Shown: positions 12,478 through 25,165, counted from the first letter of the stretch. The stretch: 64,000 nucleotides of DNA from Symbiodinium natans (GCA_905221605.1 CAJNDS010002638.1:1-64000), one strand, 5' to 3'. Notes: a model not told the origin generated them from the letters alone. Numbers and translations are program-made.

Positions 12478-13249
12478 CCTACTGAACAGCATATGTTCCT
12501 GCGCACATCATTCGCGCGCACACTGTTGTGTTCCTGACCGACTGGAATTCTCCCTGCATGCTTTTCTTGTAATTTGCCTTGACTTCCAGGAGTTTCGGTA
12601 TGGTCTCTGGAAAGACAAAGGGCTTTCGAGAGCGTCAGCCTCCACCGTTTCTTGAGGCTTACGATGCTTCGTTCGGCTGGGCGCGCGCCGCTCCGCAGCA
12701 CGTTCGTGAACACTCCAGTCCCGGGCAGTTCAAGGCACCTCTACTTTGCCTTTACTTCCCTGGGCTCGTTAATTGTGTGAAGTTGTGGGCTGCCGAAACC
12801 CTGGCCAGTTTGGTTGCATTTGAGCGAAAGAGGCGTGGGGTCATGGGGTCCTACCCATTTCAATCAACGTTTGGAGTGTCGGACTGGAAGTGGCGTTAGG
12901 AAGTGGAGCGTTGCTGGCTGAAGTCAGAGTCAGTGGTAAGCCACCATTCGCGACAATTGCGCAGTGAGCAGATAGATGTGTCATTGAAGTGCCTATATTT
13001 GGCCTGTCTACTGTATACCGAAAAACTAGGAAAATGGCCAAAGCCCAAACATGCACGCCTCATACACGTCACGTGGGCCACTTTTCAAATTGGAAGAACT
13101 CGCGCAGCAGAACCAGGAGACGTAGGGCACAGCATGTCAAGCCTCACTTTTACAAACATTGCAAACCAGGAGCATTCTACACTACAGAGGCTCACTTGAC
13201 ACATCTTCATGCCCGCAGCCCAAGAACTTTCAACATTGTATATGCCCGT

Positions 13250-13545
13250 CAGAACCTGTCCCTGTCAACCCAGGATCTGGCCTGTACTACTGCAGCATCT
13301 GGTGGAACTTCAACGACCCCAGCATGTGGCTCATCAATGCGCTGTGGGACCAAACAAGGACAAAGCATGACAGATGTCCTTGAGCCAGAGCAGTTGCGTT
13401 CAGCTGGTTTCTCCCTAGCACGTAGACGTACAGCAAAAATCATGTCAAAACTCCAATACTGCACGAGATGCGCTGAGCACGCAATTCTAGTATATCTATC
13501 GTTGATGTGGTCTTTCGATGACCCGGAAGATGGCTGACACTTCTT
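13250..13545 (-). CDS. Two probable exons, unknown protein
   Basis: About 13545-13439 encodes SSKDHINDRYTRIACSAHL and VQYWSFDMIFA, ending at donor GTACGT. After CCACAG the frame resumes near 13340 as RIDEPHAGVVEVPPDAAVVQ, then ARSWVD. Phases agree (phase 0), though the second acceptor is followed by C. No motif recognised. Same strand as the duplicated small exons at 12.4 and 11.7 kb, so they could be one gene. Confidence 0.35.
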
Positions 13546-14559
13546 CCGTGTTCCTGCGCAAGCTGCCCCTCCCTGGGGACGCCCTGGAACTCGTAAAACA
13601 CCATTGCTGCCACAGCCTTCCACTGCTAAGGCTGCTAATTAAGGTGGCTTGGTTTATTGTGTGTGTTGCATGGCTTTGCCTTCAAGCATTTCCGCGCTAA
13701 GCCGGGCTAAGAGAGTCCTTGCGTAGCAGTGATAACATCAAGCAGTCGTGTTAAACTTGAATGCACGGCCTGTACGGCCCAGCATTGAGCAGCCTGAACA
13801 ACTTCACAAAACCTGGCCTGCTCTGTTGTCAAGCCCAGCAGTCATCATGAATTCATGTTGGCCTTAGCCGTAGTCGCGAGCGCATCACCATTTGCAATGG
13901 GGTCCATCGGATTCCTGCAGTACTTGAGAGGTTTTTGATGGGTGCGAGATGTGATGGGACGTGGGATGGTGGCAGCATTTCAGAGTGGCAGAACCTCCGG
14001 GCAGACCAGCATGTCTGACCGGCCAGGCCTATATTTCCGGTGGAAACCATGTTTTCCGGCAAGGTCGGCAATGCTCAAGCTGGTGTATTCCAAAGTCAAG
14101 TCTGATGAGTTAGCGGGTCTGGCATACTTCCGGAAGCTAAGGTTGCCGGGTAGCAACCGGGTATGTGTTCGTGCGAATCTCGCTCCCAACACTCGTAACT
14201 CGTTGTGACACGCTCCCACATCATTGCGTACTGAGTGTGGTGGCTGCTTGGCGGCAAACAATGCGGTGACCAACCTCGTCAAAAATGTCCGCAAAGTTGG
14301 AATCACATTATATGCTCTGCATGCTTGCGGTGCTTAAGGTAACCGTGATGGCAGTTTGAAAGGCATACGTTGCTGTGCGAAAACTGAGCATCGCCACCTC
14401 TCACCTCACAGGGCTGGCCTCACGAATGTTCAGTTGTGGCCATGCTTCGTGTATCTAGGCGGCAAAAGGTGGCACAAGCATTGACCATCCTTACCGGCAC
14501 CGAAAATCCCAAGTCGCAACAACACGAGCATAAGCAATGGCGCTGACCGGAAAAATAGC

Positions 14560-14573
14560 TGCTACGACTACTT

Positions 14574-14613
<40 letters not shown>

Positions 14614-14717
14614 CACTACCACTACCACTACCACTACCACTACCACTACCACTACCACTACCACTACCACTACCCCTACCACTACCACTACCACTACCAC
14701 TACCACTACCACTACCA

Positions 14718-14754
<37 letters not shown>

Positions 14755-14768
14755 CTACTACCTACTAC

Positions 14769-14837
<69 letters not shown>

Positions 14838-14895
14838 CTGCTGCTGCTGCTACTACAACTACCACTACCACTAGTACTACTGGTACTACGACTGG

Positions 14896-14935
<40 letters not shown>

Positions 14936-15052
14936 TCTACTACTACTACTACTACTACTACTACTGCTACTGCTACTGCTACTGCTACTGCTACTGCTAC
15001 TGCTACTGCTACTGCTACTGCTACTGCTACTACTACGACTACTACTACTACC
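14560..15052. repeat. Trinucleotide array (TAC)n with CAC and TGC variants
   Basis: About 490 bp of TAC units, with blocks of TACCAC (14610-14725), TACTGC (14965-15030) and pure TAC. A 230-codon poly-Thr/Ala frame and its antisense poly-Val frame arise only from the repeat. Confidence 0.9.
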
Positions 15053-15918
15053 TGGTTACTAGTTACTACTTGGAAAAACTGTGCGTGCTCTTTTTGGTTG
15101 CAGGCTCTTGCGTTGCCTTGTTCAAGGAGGTTGCCCAAAGGCTCGAATGTTGAGGTCAGGTGCTGCCGATTTCTGCCGGATAGCTATGGCTCAGGCGCCT
15201 TCCACCGTTGGAGAAAGAAGGGGGACTAGGTACTAATTCATTTTCGGGAGGGGACCGCCGCACCCCCGCCTCGAGACTGCGATCTGCTTCTTCACGAGAT
15301 CGACGAGGAAGGCACCTTGAGCCAATTTTGTTCTCTCTCCCTCACTCCCTCCCTCCCTCTCCCTTCTCATCTTGTCAGAAATGTAAGGAAGGCAGGTTAC
15401 ATTGATGGGTTCCAATAGGAGGGAAGGCAACAATATGTTACCAACATTAGCTAGGGCATGTACTGCGCGGCAAAAGCAAAAATGCATCCGCTGAATATAG
15501 GGCTTGATTGAGAGGCACCCATTCTGCCACTCCAAAACCAGGCCTGCAATTACCTCGTCGCCTGTCGATGGATGGTCACGACCAACGGATTCGGACATCA
15601 ATCAAGCACACAGGCCTACACCAGTACATGTAGGCTGCACGCAAGTAATTCCGGTTGATGACCGAGCACGCAAGTAGTTCCGGTTGATGACAGAGACACG
15701 GCAAAGCGGGAAAACAAGCCAGAACCATACGCAGGTTGACTTGGCAAGAGTTGATGCAACTGGAATGCGAAATCTTGGTCTTCACGTAATTGTGAGTCTT
15801 CGGAAACCAAACAAACAAAGCAGCAGGTAGCGTCGACACTCCACATCGCGGCAGATGGATACGAATAACACCAAGGCCATGCCAGGTGTGACATCGCGCC
15901 TGTTTGCAACAGGTCGCA

Positions 15919-16007
15919 CACGACACACACACACACACACACACACACCCACACCCACACCCACACCCACACCCACACCCACACCCACACCCACACCCAC
16001 ACCCACA
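15919..16007. repeat. (CA)n followed by (CCCACA)n
   Basis: A (CA) dinucleotide run passes directly into about ten CCCACA hexamers. Confidence 0.9.
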
Positions 16008-16150
16008 CACAAACGCAGAGAGAACACATGAGCACCGAGTAGCAGATCCCCTTCAAACTTCCGTTGTGCGGCTAGTAGCCTGGGTGCACTTGGATATATT
16101 GCCGAGTCCACTAGGAACACAGGACACTAGTACCTAGGCAGCGGAGACAC

Positions 16151-16265
16151 CAATCAGCTTTTGCCGTAAGCGTGGCTCGGCCCAATGAAGCATCAAGACT
16201 CTTGGAGCTCTCTGGCCCCCTTTGTATTTCTTTGAAGACCAGGACCGCCTGTTTGGAGTTCCAGC
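16151..16265 (-). CDS. Probable internal exon, unknown protein
   Basis: Minus strand, acceptor GGCAGAG before GCTGG and donor GATTG before GTGTCT. The open frame reads GWNSKQAVLVFKEIQRGPES, then SKSLDASLGRATLTAKAD. Both splice signals fit the pattern of other introns here. Function not recognised. Confidence 0.4.
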
Positions 16266-16878
16266 CTCTGCCAAGATACCAGGATCCATGGTGTGTCTTT
16301 GGTGTGTTTTTGGTGCGTCTTTGGTGTATCAGCATATGCCTTGATTTTTGCGAGGAACTACTGTATGAGGAACTCGATGCTGCGAGCCCGCTGCACTTTG
16401 ACAGCAGTACCGGAGAACTTCTAAACTTGTTGTTAGCTCATCGTAACACCCTCTCAGGAACAACACATGGAAATTCCAACACGTGATGTGCACATGAAAC
16501 ATGATGAAGCAAACATCTATTTTGCAAAGAAGCGTTTGGACAAGCCTGAGACGCATCCTCAGCAGGCCAACAATGGCCAACTGAGGGCACAAACAGCCAT
16601 TGAGAAAGCTCGTGGCTGTTCAGTGCTCTACTTGACCGGCCGAGGCAAAGCATCTGGTGAAACGGGAGAACCAAGGCCCCCCCTAGACGTGTGGCTTGGA
16701 AGCTTTTGGAAGTGCCATCATCTCAGGGGGCCTCGGCTTCGGGCAAGGCAGGGCTCATTTCCTCGGGGGCAGCCGCTTCTCCATCTTCGTCAATAATGCC
16801 GCCCACCTCGTGCAACGAGGCGTGGTGCTTCCGATATATTGAGCCTTGCTATGTGGTCATGTACGGGCTTCGGAGCCC

Positions 16879-17094
16879 TCAAGGCCAGGAGGAATAAATC
16901 CATCTTTCAAGACAGAGTCCGCCAAAGTGTCGAAAGCGTGTATTTCTCGTCAGCATACCAGATCCGGCCAGTGCTCCGCTTAGTTTTTCTGAGAGGTGGT
17001 TTGCAGCGGGGCTCGGCACATCTACATTGCCGGAGGCTTTCCAAGCTTCATCCATTTCTGGTACTGTATACTCCTCACTGATAGCAGACGCCAT
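16879..17094 (-). CDS. Probable first exon, unknown protein
   Basis: Starts at ATG in the context CTTCATGG and reads MASAISEEYTVPEMDEAWKA, then SGNVDVPSPAANHLSEKL. A plausible donor GTATGC follows GGATCTG near 16957, so the true exon may be shorter than the 71-codon frame. Acidic and hydrophilic; no motif recognised. It lies upstream of the 16.2-kb exon on the same strand. Confidence 0.35.
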   Translation of the reverse strand: MASAISEEYTVPEMDEAWKASGNVDVPSPAANHLSEKLSGALAGSGMLTRNTRFRHFGGLCLERWIYSSWP

Positions 17095-17099
17095 GAAGG

Positions 17100-20000
17100 T
17101 GTATATGCATGCGTTGCCCATGCGTAATTATCCCAATCAATTCACGATTGCAGCCCAGAAGCCCACTCCACAAACTTGCCATCCTGCACCACTGCTCAAA
17201 GGCATACCCATTTGGAAAATCACACTGCAGGGCTGCTGCTTTGTCCAGGCCGAGCTGATGCTTCGACCAGGCCGGCGACACCGTTTGGCTTAGACTGGCG
17301 CAGCAGAATTTAGCACATACACTGTATATGGTGACGTCAAGTGGCAGCTGACAAGCATGAGGCACGGGCCAACCCAAGGCTCAGGAAAACAATTGCAGGA
17401 CCCCTCCCTCCTTTCTCTGCTTCCGGTCCCTCGCTTCCACCCGGTCCCCGTCCCGTCACCTGCTCCTCAGCCAACCAGATCCAAGGCCGAGTCATTACAG
17501 AGGGCCCGCATTTATCTTTCTTGTTGGACATCTTACAACTTGTGCGCTTAGGATTATCAGCATAATCGTCCCGGGAACTTTCATTTGACGATCTTTGGCA
17601 ACCAATCAATGGCATTGCCATTCCGAATAATAGCCTTGCCGTCTGGCAAAACAAGCGTTGTTTCATTGCTTTTGCCGATTTCGGAAATCCACGATCGGTA
17701 CACCATGGGATTAGTTCCTGTGTTCTTCCACATCTCGTTTTAATGTTTCCTGGCATTCCGGTCTTGTCTGGATTTTTTATGGAGAAAAGATGTTGGTACT
17801 AAGAACTGGATACGTCCATCTTCTGGTACACTTTCTCTTTGTTCATCTTCATTTAATATGTACACTGCATTGGTATCATTGGGCCTAACCCCTACCCCTA
17901 CCCCCCCCCCAACCCCATCCTTTCCAGATTCTGTTGATTCCTGGAAACCCCTGTCGGCCATCAATTTGATAAACAAAGAAGGGTAAATGAAGTTAAAGCT
18001 TCACTTCGTTCCAACGTCCTCTATTGGTTGAGGAGAGGTCTCACCTCCCGTTCCCCACCCTCAGGGCACTCAGGTCATTCCAAAGCCTTGCTCCTTTCAA
18101 TCAAGGGTGAAAATCTCATTTTAAAGCAACCCTCAAGCAACGCTAAGGCAAAGATTACATTTCATCGCTCAGCATTGTTTAAGTTTCGTGACATCGTCGA
18201 GAAAGCTACAGCAAGCAGGCCATGACGCAGGATGGCGCACAGTCCTTCCAAATGCTCTTGCGCCGCAGGCCCTTGGCCGTCCGCGCTATCGCAGAGCCAT
18301 GCTGCTTGCCATCCTGCATATCACGTGACTGTCACGGAAGGCAGAGGCTTAGCTTCATGGCTTTTCGAGACACCTCGACATCTTATCTATCTCGGACAAA
18401 TGCGACTGCATACCGAGTCATGGCAGCAAGCTGCGTGGCCTGCCACTGCCCACTGTAGGACCGCCCGTCCGGCCACTTCCTTGAATCTGGCATGCAAGAG
18501 TATGCAAGGGAACATCTCAACCCGCAGCACCACATGGAAGCTACATCGGCAAAAGATTCAACTGGATTCTATACTTGCACTTCCGCCGAACACAAACATT
18601 CCAGGTCGCTCAGACAATCTCGCAGTTGCCACCGTGTCGGGTCCCGTCTTTAGTAGCAAAGGGCAAGGAGCCGTGCATTGTAGTTGCCTTGCAGCCAAAA
18701 TGCAGAGTGCCCTCGCCGTGCTTTCGCCCATCCAAGAATTCCCCCTGAGCATGCGAGGCTGGGCTTAAAAGACCCTGTTCAAACCATGGCAGACGTTGTG
18801 CATTGCTGTAAATTTTCTTCTTCCGCTGACGTTTGTCGACCTACTATTTCTCACGTCTCGTATTTGCAAGTCATCGCACACTGCCCTTGCCTCGTAAGTG
18901 CGGCCGTCAGACCACCTTGGCTTGCAGATTTTGCGCTGCAACAACTTAGCTATTTGCATGTCGTGCAGTATCTCAGTATACTTGCTCGGCATCAGCCCAG
19001 CTGCCACATCTTCCCTCTGGGAGCCATGGTGTTGCGATTCCACTGGCCTGAGGCTTCTCAGGCTGTTCTCTCGCAGAGGGCCATTGCAAGCCAGCCTGCA
19101 AAGATCTGGACTCTTTAAATTTCTTTATGCCTATGAACTCGCATGAACTCGCCACGGACCCAGGTGCTCAGGCCAAGCTGCCGGAGTAACCGCGGCCGTC
19201 ATTCCAAGTGTAGACCCCCTCACCATGCATGTCGTTGTTGTCCTCGGCAGGATATCTGTGCCACAGCCGAGGCTAGGACCAGCTAGGCTGCATTTTGCTG
19301 CATTGAGGCCGCGACAAACTCGCCTTCGTAACGACAGAGCGTGGACCAAACAAACTTCCCGCGCCCGTGCTTGGCACCGGCCTTGCAAAGAGATTGGACT
19401 TGTGTCTGCATCCTGTCTGCTATGCTCTATGCTGCATGGCTGTGTCACCAGACGGGAAATGGGGGGTCGGCGGCCGAAACGGCTTGACTGTGCGCGGGGT
19501 GTCCTTACCAAAATTATACCAGTGTAGACCCCTAACAGTGGTGGAAATGCAAGAGCATCGTACTACGTTTGTATTTGTACTACAAAAGTCGAATGCTTTT
19601 GGCATCGTGCATGTTGTCGAATTCGCTCTCGCCTAGGCCCAATGCGGATTTTGTGGTGTTTGTGTGGGTGGAAACCATGCTCTCCGCCTAGGTCCCGTGC
19701 GTCCCGAAAACGTGGCAGGCTCGTGGAATCCTGCGCTTGGGGCAGTCGGATGGGTTCGCTGCGTGCGGCCAGAATAACGGCATTGCAATCGCGCTGTCGT
19801 TTGTCGCCATCTCCATAACTGTCGCTTCGCATTTCGGGACATTGGACATCGCACTCCCGCCTGGGCGCCGTCCACGTCGCCATCCTCGTAACTGTCACCG
19901 CTTTTGGACGTCCGGGTTCGCGAAATGGACACTGTCATCGCTTTTGGACGCCGGGGTTCGCAACATGCGAAACTGTCGCTTTGGGTGTTTCTGGAGCTCT

Positions 20001-20329
20001 GGTGGCACGAAAGTCAACTGATGCAGGACGCAAGTATGCCGAGGACGTGTGGAGCTCCAGTGGCTCGAAAGTGTCGTACAAAGGTACAAGTAGTATGGTA
20101 ATTTGCGATGTTTCGAGGTCCCGAGAAGTCGGCTCTGTCGAAAGTGCGACCACCGCTCGAGGAATAGCGTCCGTGTACCCGCGTGCGTTTCGCACGCACA
20201 ACTCCATCTAACCCTCCATTTGCCCTAACCGTAAGAACTGCAACAGTGTGCAACCATAGAAGATATGATATGGAACTGTCACACCAGTAGCAATGATGCG
20301 TAGCGATGTGCTGTTGCACATGCTCTGGC
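17100..20329. other. Unassigned DNA
   Basis: Several frames of 60-180 codons on both strands overlap each other and none shows a domain. The plus-strand frame 18232-18768 is the longest, but nothing in it is recognisable. The MORN gene at 20.3-20.8 kb may continue into 20.0-20.3 kb on the minus strand through exons I cannot place. Confidence 0.3.
19885..19985. repeat. Imperfect tandem repeat, ~40 bp
   Basis: CGCTTTTGGACG-CCGGGGTTCGC-type text occurs twice in succession (near 19890 and 19938), each preceded by ACTGTCA. A third CTGTCGCTTT follows near 19972. Confidence 0.55.
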
Positions 20330-20829
20330 CTTGAACTGGCCCTCGAAGACAGATCCGTCTGCCCACTCCTCCTTGCCTTCCCCTTCCTGAAGGTCATTGA
20401 CCTTGTGGTAGAAACGCTCCGTTAAGCTCGTCCTGCTGTCGCTCTCTCAAGATGTTGATCAAGCATCTGCTCTCAGGCCCCAGCCCAATCGCCTGAATAT
20501 TTGGCACCAGATGGATAATGGTAGATGCCTTTTCCCTCCTTCTTGTCATGCTTGAACTGACCTTTGCACCATGAAACTGTTCCTTTTGGCTTATGTGGAA
20601 ACTCCGCACTGCTTGTTGACTGAGATGGCCGCCGACGTACTTTGAGCCGTCCTCGTGGTTTGACGTCAGATAACCGTGAGCAATAAACCACAGCTGTCAA
20701 ACAAAATCTCGGCTGCCAGCGCACCTTCAGTGTCAAGCTCCCGTGGCCGTGCTTCTGGCTGTTCAGCCAGCCACCTTCATATGTGGCATCGCCGGAGGCA
20801 GCCTCAGATAGTCGAGGCACTTTCTGCAT
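20330..20829 (-). CDS. MORN-repeat protein, four small exons
   Basis: MORN repeats (about 23 residues, YxGxW/F..G..hGxG) bind phospholipids or scaffold membranes. Exons: 20829(or later)-20725, 20651-20633, 20561-20485 and 20401-20330. Joined, they give consecutive 23-residue units: YEGGWLNSQKHGHGSLTL+KDGSK, YVGQFKHDKKEGKGIYHY+PSGAK, YSGDWVNDLQEGEGKEEW+ADGSV, then FEGQFK. The perfect spacing fixes the splice sites. Introns are 73, 71 and 83 bp; donors are GTGCGC, GCGGCC and GCTGGG; acceptors are CACGAG, CAAAG and ACAAG, each before G. Exon 2 is a 19-nt micro-exon. The last exon ends at a GC donor (GCCAGA), so the gene continues. The first exon's 5' end is unsure: an ATG at 20829 sits directly after an in-frame TGA. 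Confidence 0.75.
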
Positions 20830-21619
20830 TCAGATCTGCAATATCTGGAGGTTCGGCTGACACCACTTCACCACAACACCTCAGGAATCAGTTCATGCTT
20901 TCTTGATTTAAGTTCTGGTTCTTCCTACGTTCGGCAGATCTTTCTGAGGGTGGGCTCTTTCGGGCTCATTGAGACCCCTAGCAGCTCCTAGCATATCCCA
21001 GCATGCCGCATCGAGCATGAGGTACAAAATCCTGTTGTGCTGCTGCTTTAGCACGCCAGGGCACCTGTGCCGTTGTCGCTCCGGCTCCACCGCCAGCATC
21101 TGCTTCAGCCACAGCACCTGTGGCGAAAGCCTCAAAGACACTCCAACAGCCAACTTGACTGTTCGTGGGGCGACGCGGCTGTAGGCTTACCATCTCTCCA
21201 GGTCTCGGTCTCTGGTGTTGCAGAGTTAATCTTAACAGGGTCCGCAGGCAGTTCGTGTTCTGAGGACCGCCTCGAAAACATCTTGATTTGAGAGCATGGG
21301 ACCTATGCCTATCAGGTTCGTGGACCCATTAACGCCATGGAAGCCACATCTCACGTATCTTGCTATCCTGTGTGTTGAGGGCGTTTACCAGCCAAGACCA
21401 AGGTGAGTGCGATTCATTGGAATTTAACGGAATTCCAATGAATGAACGCTATAATCAGAAAACTTGCCCCATTCACGCTTTCGGGCTGCATTTCCTAAGC
21501 CATATACCCCTTAATTTTAGAAAATTCAATCCACGGATCCTGACTTTTGTTTTCGGGTGGCGTGGAGGCGGGGTTGGGGGGGGGGGGTTTGTGGACAATA
21601 GCACAATGTCAGGATGTCT

Positions 21620-21762
21620 TTGCAAGGCATGGAATCCCGGAAACACGTGCTGATCCAAGCATCCGCAGCATCGTCATCACCCTGACACAGTGATATCTGC
21701 AATGGTTTGGGCTCCCATGCCAGTTGCATTTCCATATCTCTTGAGAGCTTAATTCCGAAAAC
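21620..21762 (-). CDS. Probable exon, unknown protein
   Basis: After GCCTCAG before GTTTTC the minus strand reads VFGIKLSRDMEMQLAWEPKP, then LQISLCQGDDDAADAWISTC. The pattern is weakly reminiscent of the end of a PH domain (conserved Trp in the last helix), but the rest of the domain is not visible. The 3' border is approximate; GC donors are available near 21635. Confidence 0.35.
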
Positions 21763-22367
21763 CTGAGGCAATGCTGACTTCTGGTGATGACAGCAGTGAT
21801 ATGCAAGGTCGAGGCCCAAGTGCCTCTCTTGCACGAAGTACGACAGAGAGACATGTGCACAGAATTTTCAGAGTTGTTTGGAGCACCCCGTTTAACAGCA
21901 TTATCCTCATCCGAGCTCCACCTTCAGTGAAAGAGCTTTGGGGTCAGCACTCTCCTCATGCGCGCATGGTCTATCGCTGATTCTGTCTGGGATTGAACCG
22001 AATACAGACATATACAGACAAGATAAGCGCTAGTGGCCATCATGGACACCGAGGGCAACGACCACACAGGCCAATCTGAAGTTCTCACTTACCCACAATG
22101 AACCACAGGCGAGGGAGGTGCGTGAATGGGAGTCGCTTGGGTATGGGTCACTCGACAACACAGGCCAACATCCCCACATGTTTGAAATCTGTGTCACTTT
22201 GTGGCCGCCCTCTAAAACTTTGTGGTGCCGCAGCTACGGTTGGACTGGACCACTGTTACGGTTGCACCACGGACCACTGGACGCAGCAGTATCAAATTAA
22301 GGCAGGCGGGTGGGAAGGCCCCGCCACCCGCCCACCTCAAATTCCCAAATATCCATATGCACACACA

Positions 22368-22446
22368 CATAATATATAATATAATATAATATAATATAAT
22401 ATAATATAATATTATATTAGATTAGATTATATTATATTATATATAT
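22368..22446. repeat. (AATAT)n AT array
   Basis: Tandem AATAT pentamers, then the inverse orientation (ATTATATT), forming a potential AT hairpin. Confidence 0.85.
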
Positions 22447-22449
22447 GTG

Positions 22450-23300
22450 GCGATCGGACCTGATGGTCCAAAACAGCCTCGATGACCCAAAGACAAGATA
22501 AACAAGAACGAAAGCAAGCTGCTAAAGAGCTAGTTCTGGCGACTGTACAAAGCAAGCCAGGCGGTCAGGGTCGGGCACCGGCATGACTGACTAGATAGCT
22601 GCATTTGTCTTGGGCATAGCAAAGGCGGTGAGAAGCTGCATGTTTAGCTGCTCGCGCCGCATTCTACTTACAAAGGCAACTGTGCAGCAGTGCCACCTTG
22701 ATTGTTTGGGTGGTGACAGCAGGGCTGCGATCGCAGGTGCAAGGCCCTTGTCCCATGGCGCTACGTGTTTGTCAGTGTGATGTCACACACTGCTTTAGGG
22801 GGAGTCAATCCTAGGAGTTCTCTCGGTGGGTGTGCCCTACGTAAGGTTGTCGGTGTCAGAGTAATTGAACATGTCTTGCAGCTTCCTGGAGCCACGATCA
22901 ACTTGGCAGATGGAAGCATGATGTGATGTGACCCTCCACCTCAACAGTTCACGCCTCACGTACATGAAGCCAGTGGTGTCACTTCTACTGCTTTTGTTTC
23001 TAGTTGTGCTTTGCTATAGTACACACTTTAGTGCTGCCGACCCCGCAGGGTATGCTTCCAGGCCCCTACGATTCTGCATCATTCTGCACTAGATTCATCA
23101 TCCGTGTGCAGCACATTAACAAGCCATGACGCACCGGGCTTGAGGTTCGGGTTTGGGGTCTTGGAATGCATTGCATGATCTAAAATCCAAACCATGAGCT
23201 CTGCAAACCGTCTCTTATCCCCCGAGATCATCTGAGGAGTGAACCATCATCTCCAGCAGCATTCCCTGATTCTGTTGATCCTCAGACCTTAGTGCATCAT
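22450..23300. other. Nothing recognised
   Basis: No exon with believable splice borders and no repeats other than the flanking AT array. Confidence 0.3.
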
Positions 23301-23417
23301 GCCCCGTCAGATGCACGGCCTATCTTCCATGATACTCTTCGACGCAGCTTGCGGTGAAGCTGATACATCAAGCAACGCAGCTTCTTGGCAGGAGAAGCCC
23401 GCTTGTAAAGAGTCTAC

Positions 23418-23545
23418 CTGCTGCCAGCACTGCTTTTTTGACTCTGTTTGGTCCGCGCTGTTCGCGGCCCTTTCGGCTTCACAGGCATCGTGGTATCGCT
23501 GCAAAGTCTTCTCAAGGGTGAGGCCACTGAATGAAGCTTCGTCTC
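23418..23545 (-). CDS. Coiled-coil exon, unknown protein
   Basis: Minus strand, acceptor GCTAAG before GAGAC and donor CAGCAG before GTAGAC. The 128-nt exon is open in one sensible frame: DEASFSGLTLEKTLQRYHDA, then CEAERAANSADQTESKKQCW. It is strongly charged and helical, like a coiled coil. Both borders follow the AG-before-G pattern. No family named. Confidence 0.45.
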
Positions 23546-23937
23546 CTTAGCACGAATTGGCCGTGGTATGGAAGTCAGAAACCGGCCCCACTGCAACTCA
23601 GCGACGTGAAACCACGGGGATCACCAATCCATCGCCATCCTGGCACACCAATGAGGGCACGAAAAGGGCATGAGTGAGGCGCAGCATGGTGCAACTACAG
23701 TACCAGCACCTCAGCTTGCGCAATTGTGCTTTTCTGGGGCGAGAACACTGAGTTTAAGAGTCTTCATTCGTTCAAGAAGTGACCTGTGTTGCACATCTCA
23801 CTTTCACCAACCTCAAAGTCATCTGCCCCCGCTTGTTCATCATCCGCCAGCCGACCAAAAGCAGCCGGGACCTGCACTGACAAAGTCTGCATAGGTCTTG
23901 CCGCGAACCTCCGCACGAGCCTCCAACCTTTGGATGT

Positions 23938-24460
23938 CGTGTGCGTGTGTGTGCGTGCGTGGGTGCGTGGGTGGGTGTGGGTGGGTGTGGGTGGGTGTGG
24001 GTGGGTGTGGGTGTGTGTGGGTGTGTGTGGGTGTGTGGGTGTGTGTGGGTGTGTGTGGGTGTGTGTGGGTGTGTGTGGGTGTCTGTGGGTGTGTGTGTGT
24101 GTGTGGGTGTGTGTGGGTGTGTGTGGGTGTGTGTGGGTGTGTGTGTGGTGTGTGTGTGTAGGTGTGGTGTGTGGTGTGTGTGTGGGTGTGTGTGTGTGTG
24201 GGTGTGGCTGTGGGTGGGTGTGGGTGTGTGGGTGTGGGTGTGTGGGTGTGGGTGTGGGGGTGTGGGTGTGGGTGTGTGGGGTGGGTCGTGGGTGTGTGGG
24301 TGGGGTTGCGTGTGGGTTGGTGGGTGTGGGTAAATGTGGGGTGTGCTGTGTGGGTGTGTGGGTGTGTTGGGTGTGTGGGTGTGGGTGTGGGGTGGTGGGT
24401 GTGGGTGGCCTGTGCCTGTGGGTGTGGGCGCTGTGGGTGTGGGTGTGGTGTGAATGTTTG
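23938..24460. repeat. (GT/GGGT)n microsatellite, ~520 bp
   Basis: Alternating GTGTGTGGGTGT units with little interruption. All six frames are open over hundreds of codons (Val/Cys/Gly on one strand, His/Thr/Pro on the other), so the long open frames here are artefacts. Confidence 0.9.
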
Positions 24461-24490
24461 CTGTGCAGCTGCCTCGTGCCTTTGCATGTG

Positions 24491-24527
<37 letters not shown>

Positions 24528-24559
24528 TGTCTGTGTCTGGTCTGTGTCTGTCGGGTAGA

Positions 24560-24657
24560 TGGGCGGGGAGGAGGGGGGGGGGGGGGGAGGGGTGGGCGTG
24601 GGGCAGGTGTGGGGGGGGGTGGGGGGAGTTGGGGGGGGTTGGGGGGGGTGAGGGGGT

Positions 24658-24692
<35 letters not shown>
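24560..24692. repeat. Purine/poly-G tract
   Basis: Mostly G with GA and GT interruptions, ending in over 30 consecutive G. A likely G-quadruplex former and an assembly-risk site. It sits about 170 bp before the first telomere-type array. Confidence 0.85.
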
Positions 24693-24693
<1 letters not shown>

Positions 24694-25099
24694 GGGAAGG
24701 GGGTGGGCTGGAGGTTCTGCTGGGGAAGACCTCGCTACACTCCTGCTTTCTCTGGACAAGCAAGAGTCCATTTTAAACAAAACAAACGCCTTAAACCCCT
24801 CAGCCGTCTATGTCACTCAACAAAATCCCCTGCTCAGAAATGTCTGCTTGCACCAAACACCCTAAACCCTAAACCCTCAGCCCTAAACCCTAAACCCTCA
24901 ACTCTAAACCCTAAACCCTAAACCCTAAACCTTAAACCCTAAACCTGAAACCCTAAACCCTAAACAACATCTACGGAGGTGCCGGGCTGGGTGGCATGGT
25001 CGTTTTCCACCTCACCGCCAAAGATTGCGTAGTCGGGAAGCCCGGCCTCGGGCGTTGGGGATTTCAAGGGACTAAAGGGGGATTGGGGTTTGGGGTTTG

Positions 25100-25165
25100 G
25101 GGTTAGGGTTCAGGGTTCAGGGTTCAGGGTTCAGGGTTCAGGGTTCAGGGTTCAGGGTTTAGGGT
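25100..25165. repeat. TTCAGGG variant block
   Basis: About eight consecutive GGTTCAG heptamers, homogenised to this variant. A second TTCAGGG block lies at 45755-45838. Confidence 0.85.

Noticed and set aside
14537-15229. 230-codon poly-Thr/Ala open frame (and antisense poly-Val frames)
   Set aside because: It is produced by the (TAC)n array, which has no stop in any frame; no non-repeat coding sequence is attached.
15576-16120. Minus-strand frames rich in Val/Trp/Gly or Cys/Gly
   Set aside because: Shadow of the (CA)n-(CCCACA)n repeat.
18232-18768. 178-codon plus-strand frame
   Set aside because: Composition is not clearly protein-like, no domain was recognised, and other frames overlap it. 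Neighbouring credible exons are on the other strand, so I left it as unassigned.
23764-24865. Three frames of over 300 codons, rich in His/Thr/Pro or Val/Cys/Gly
   Set aside because: These arise entirely from the GT/GGGT microsatellite and poly-G tract, which lack stops on both strands.
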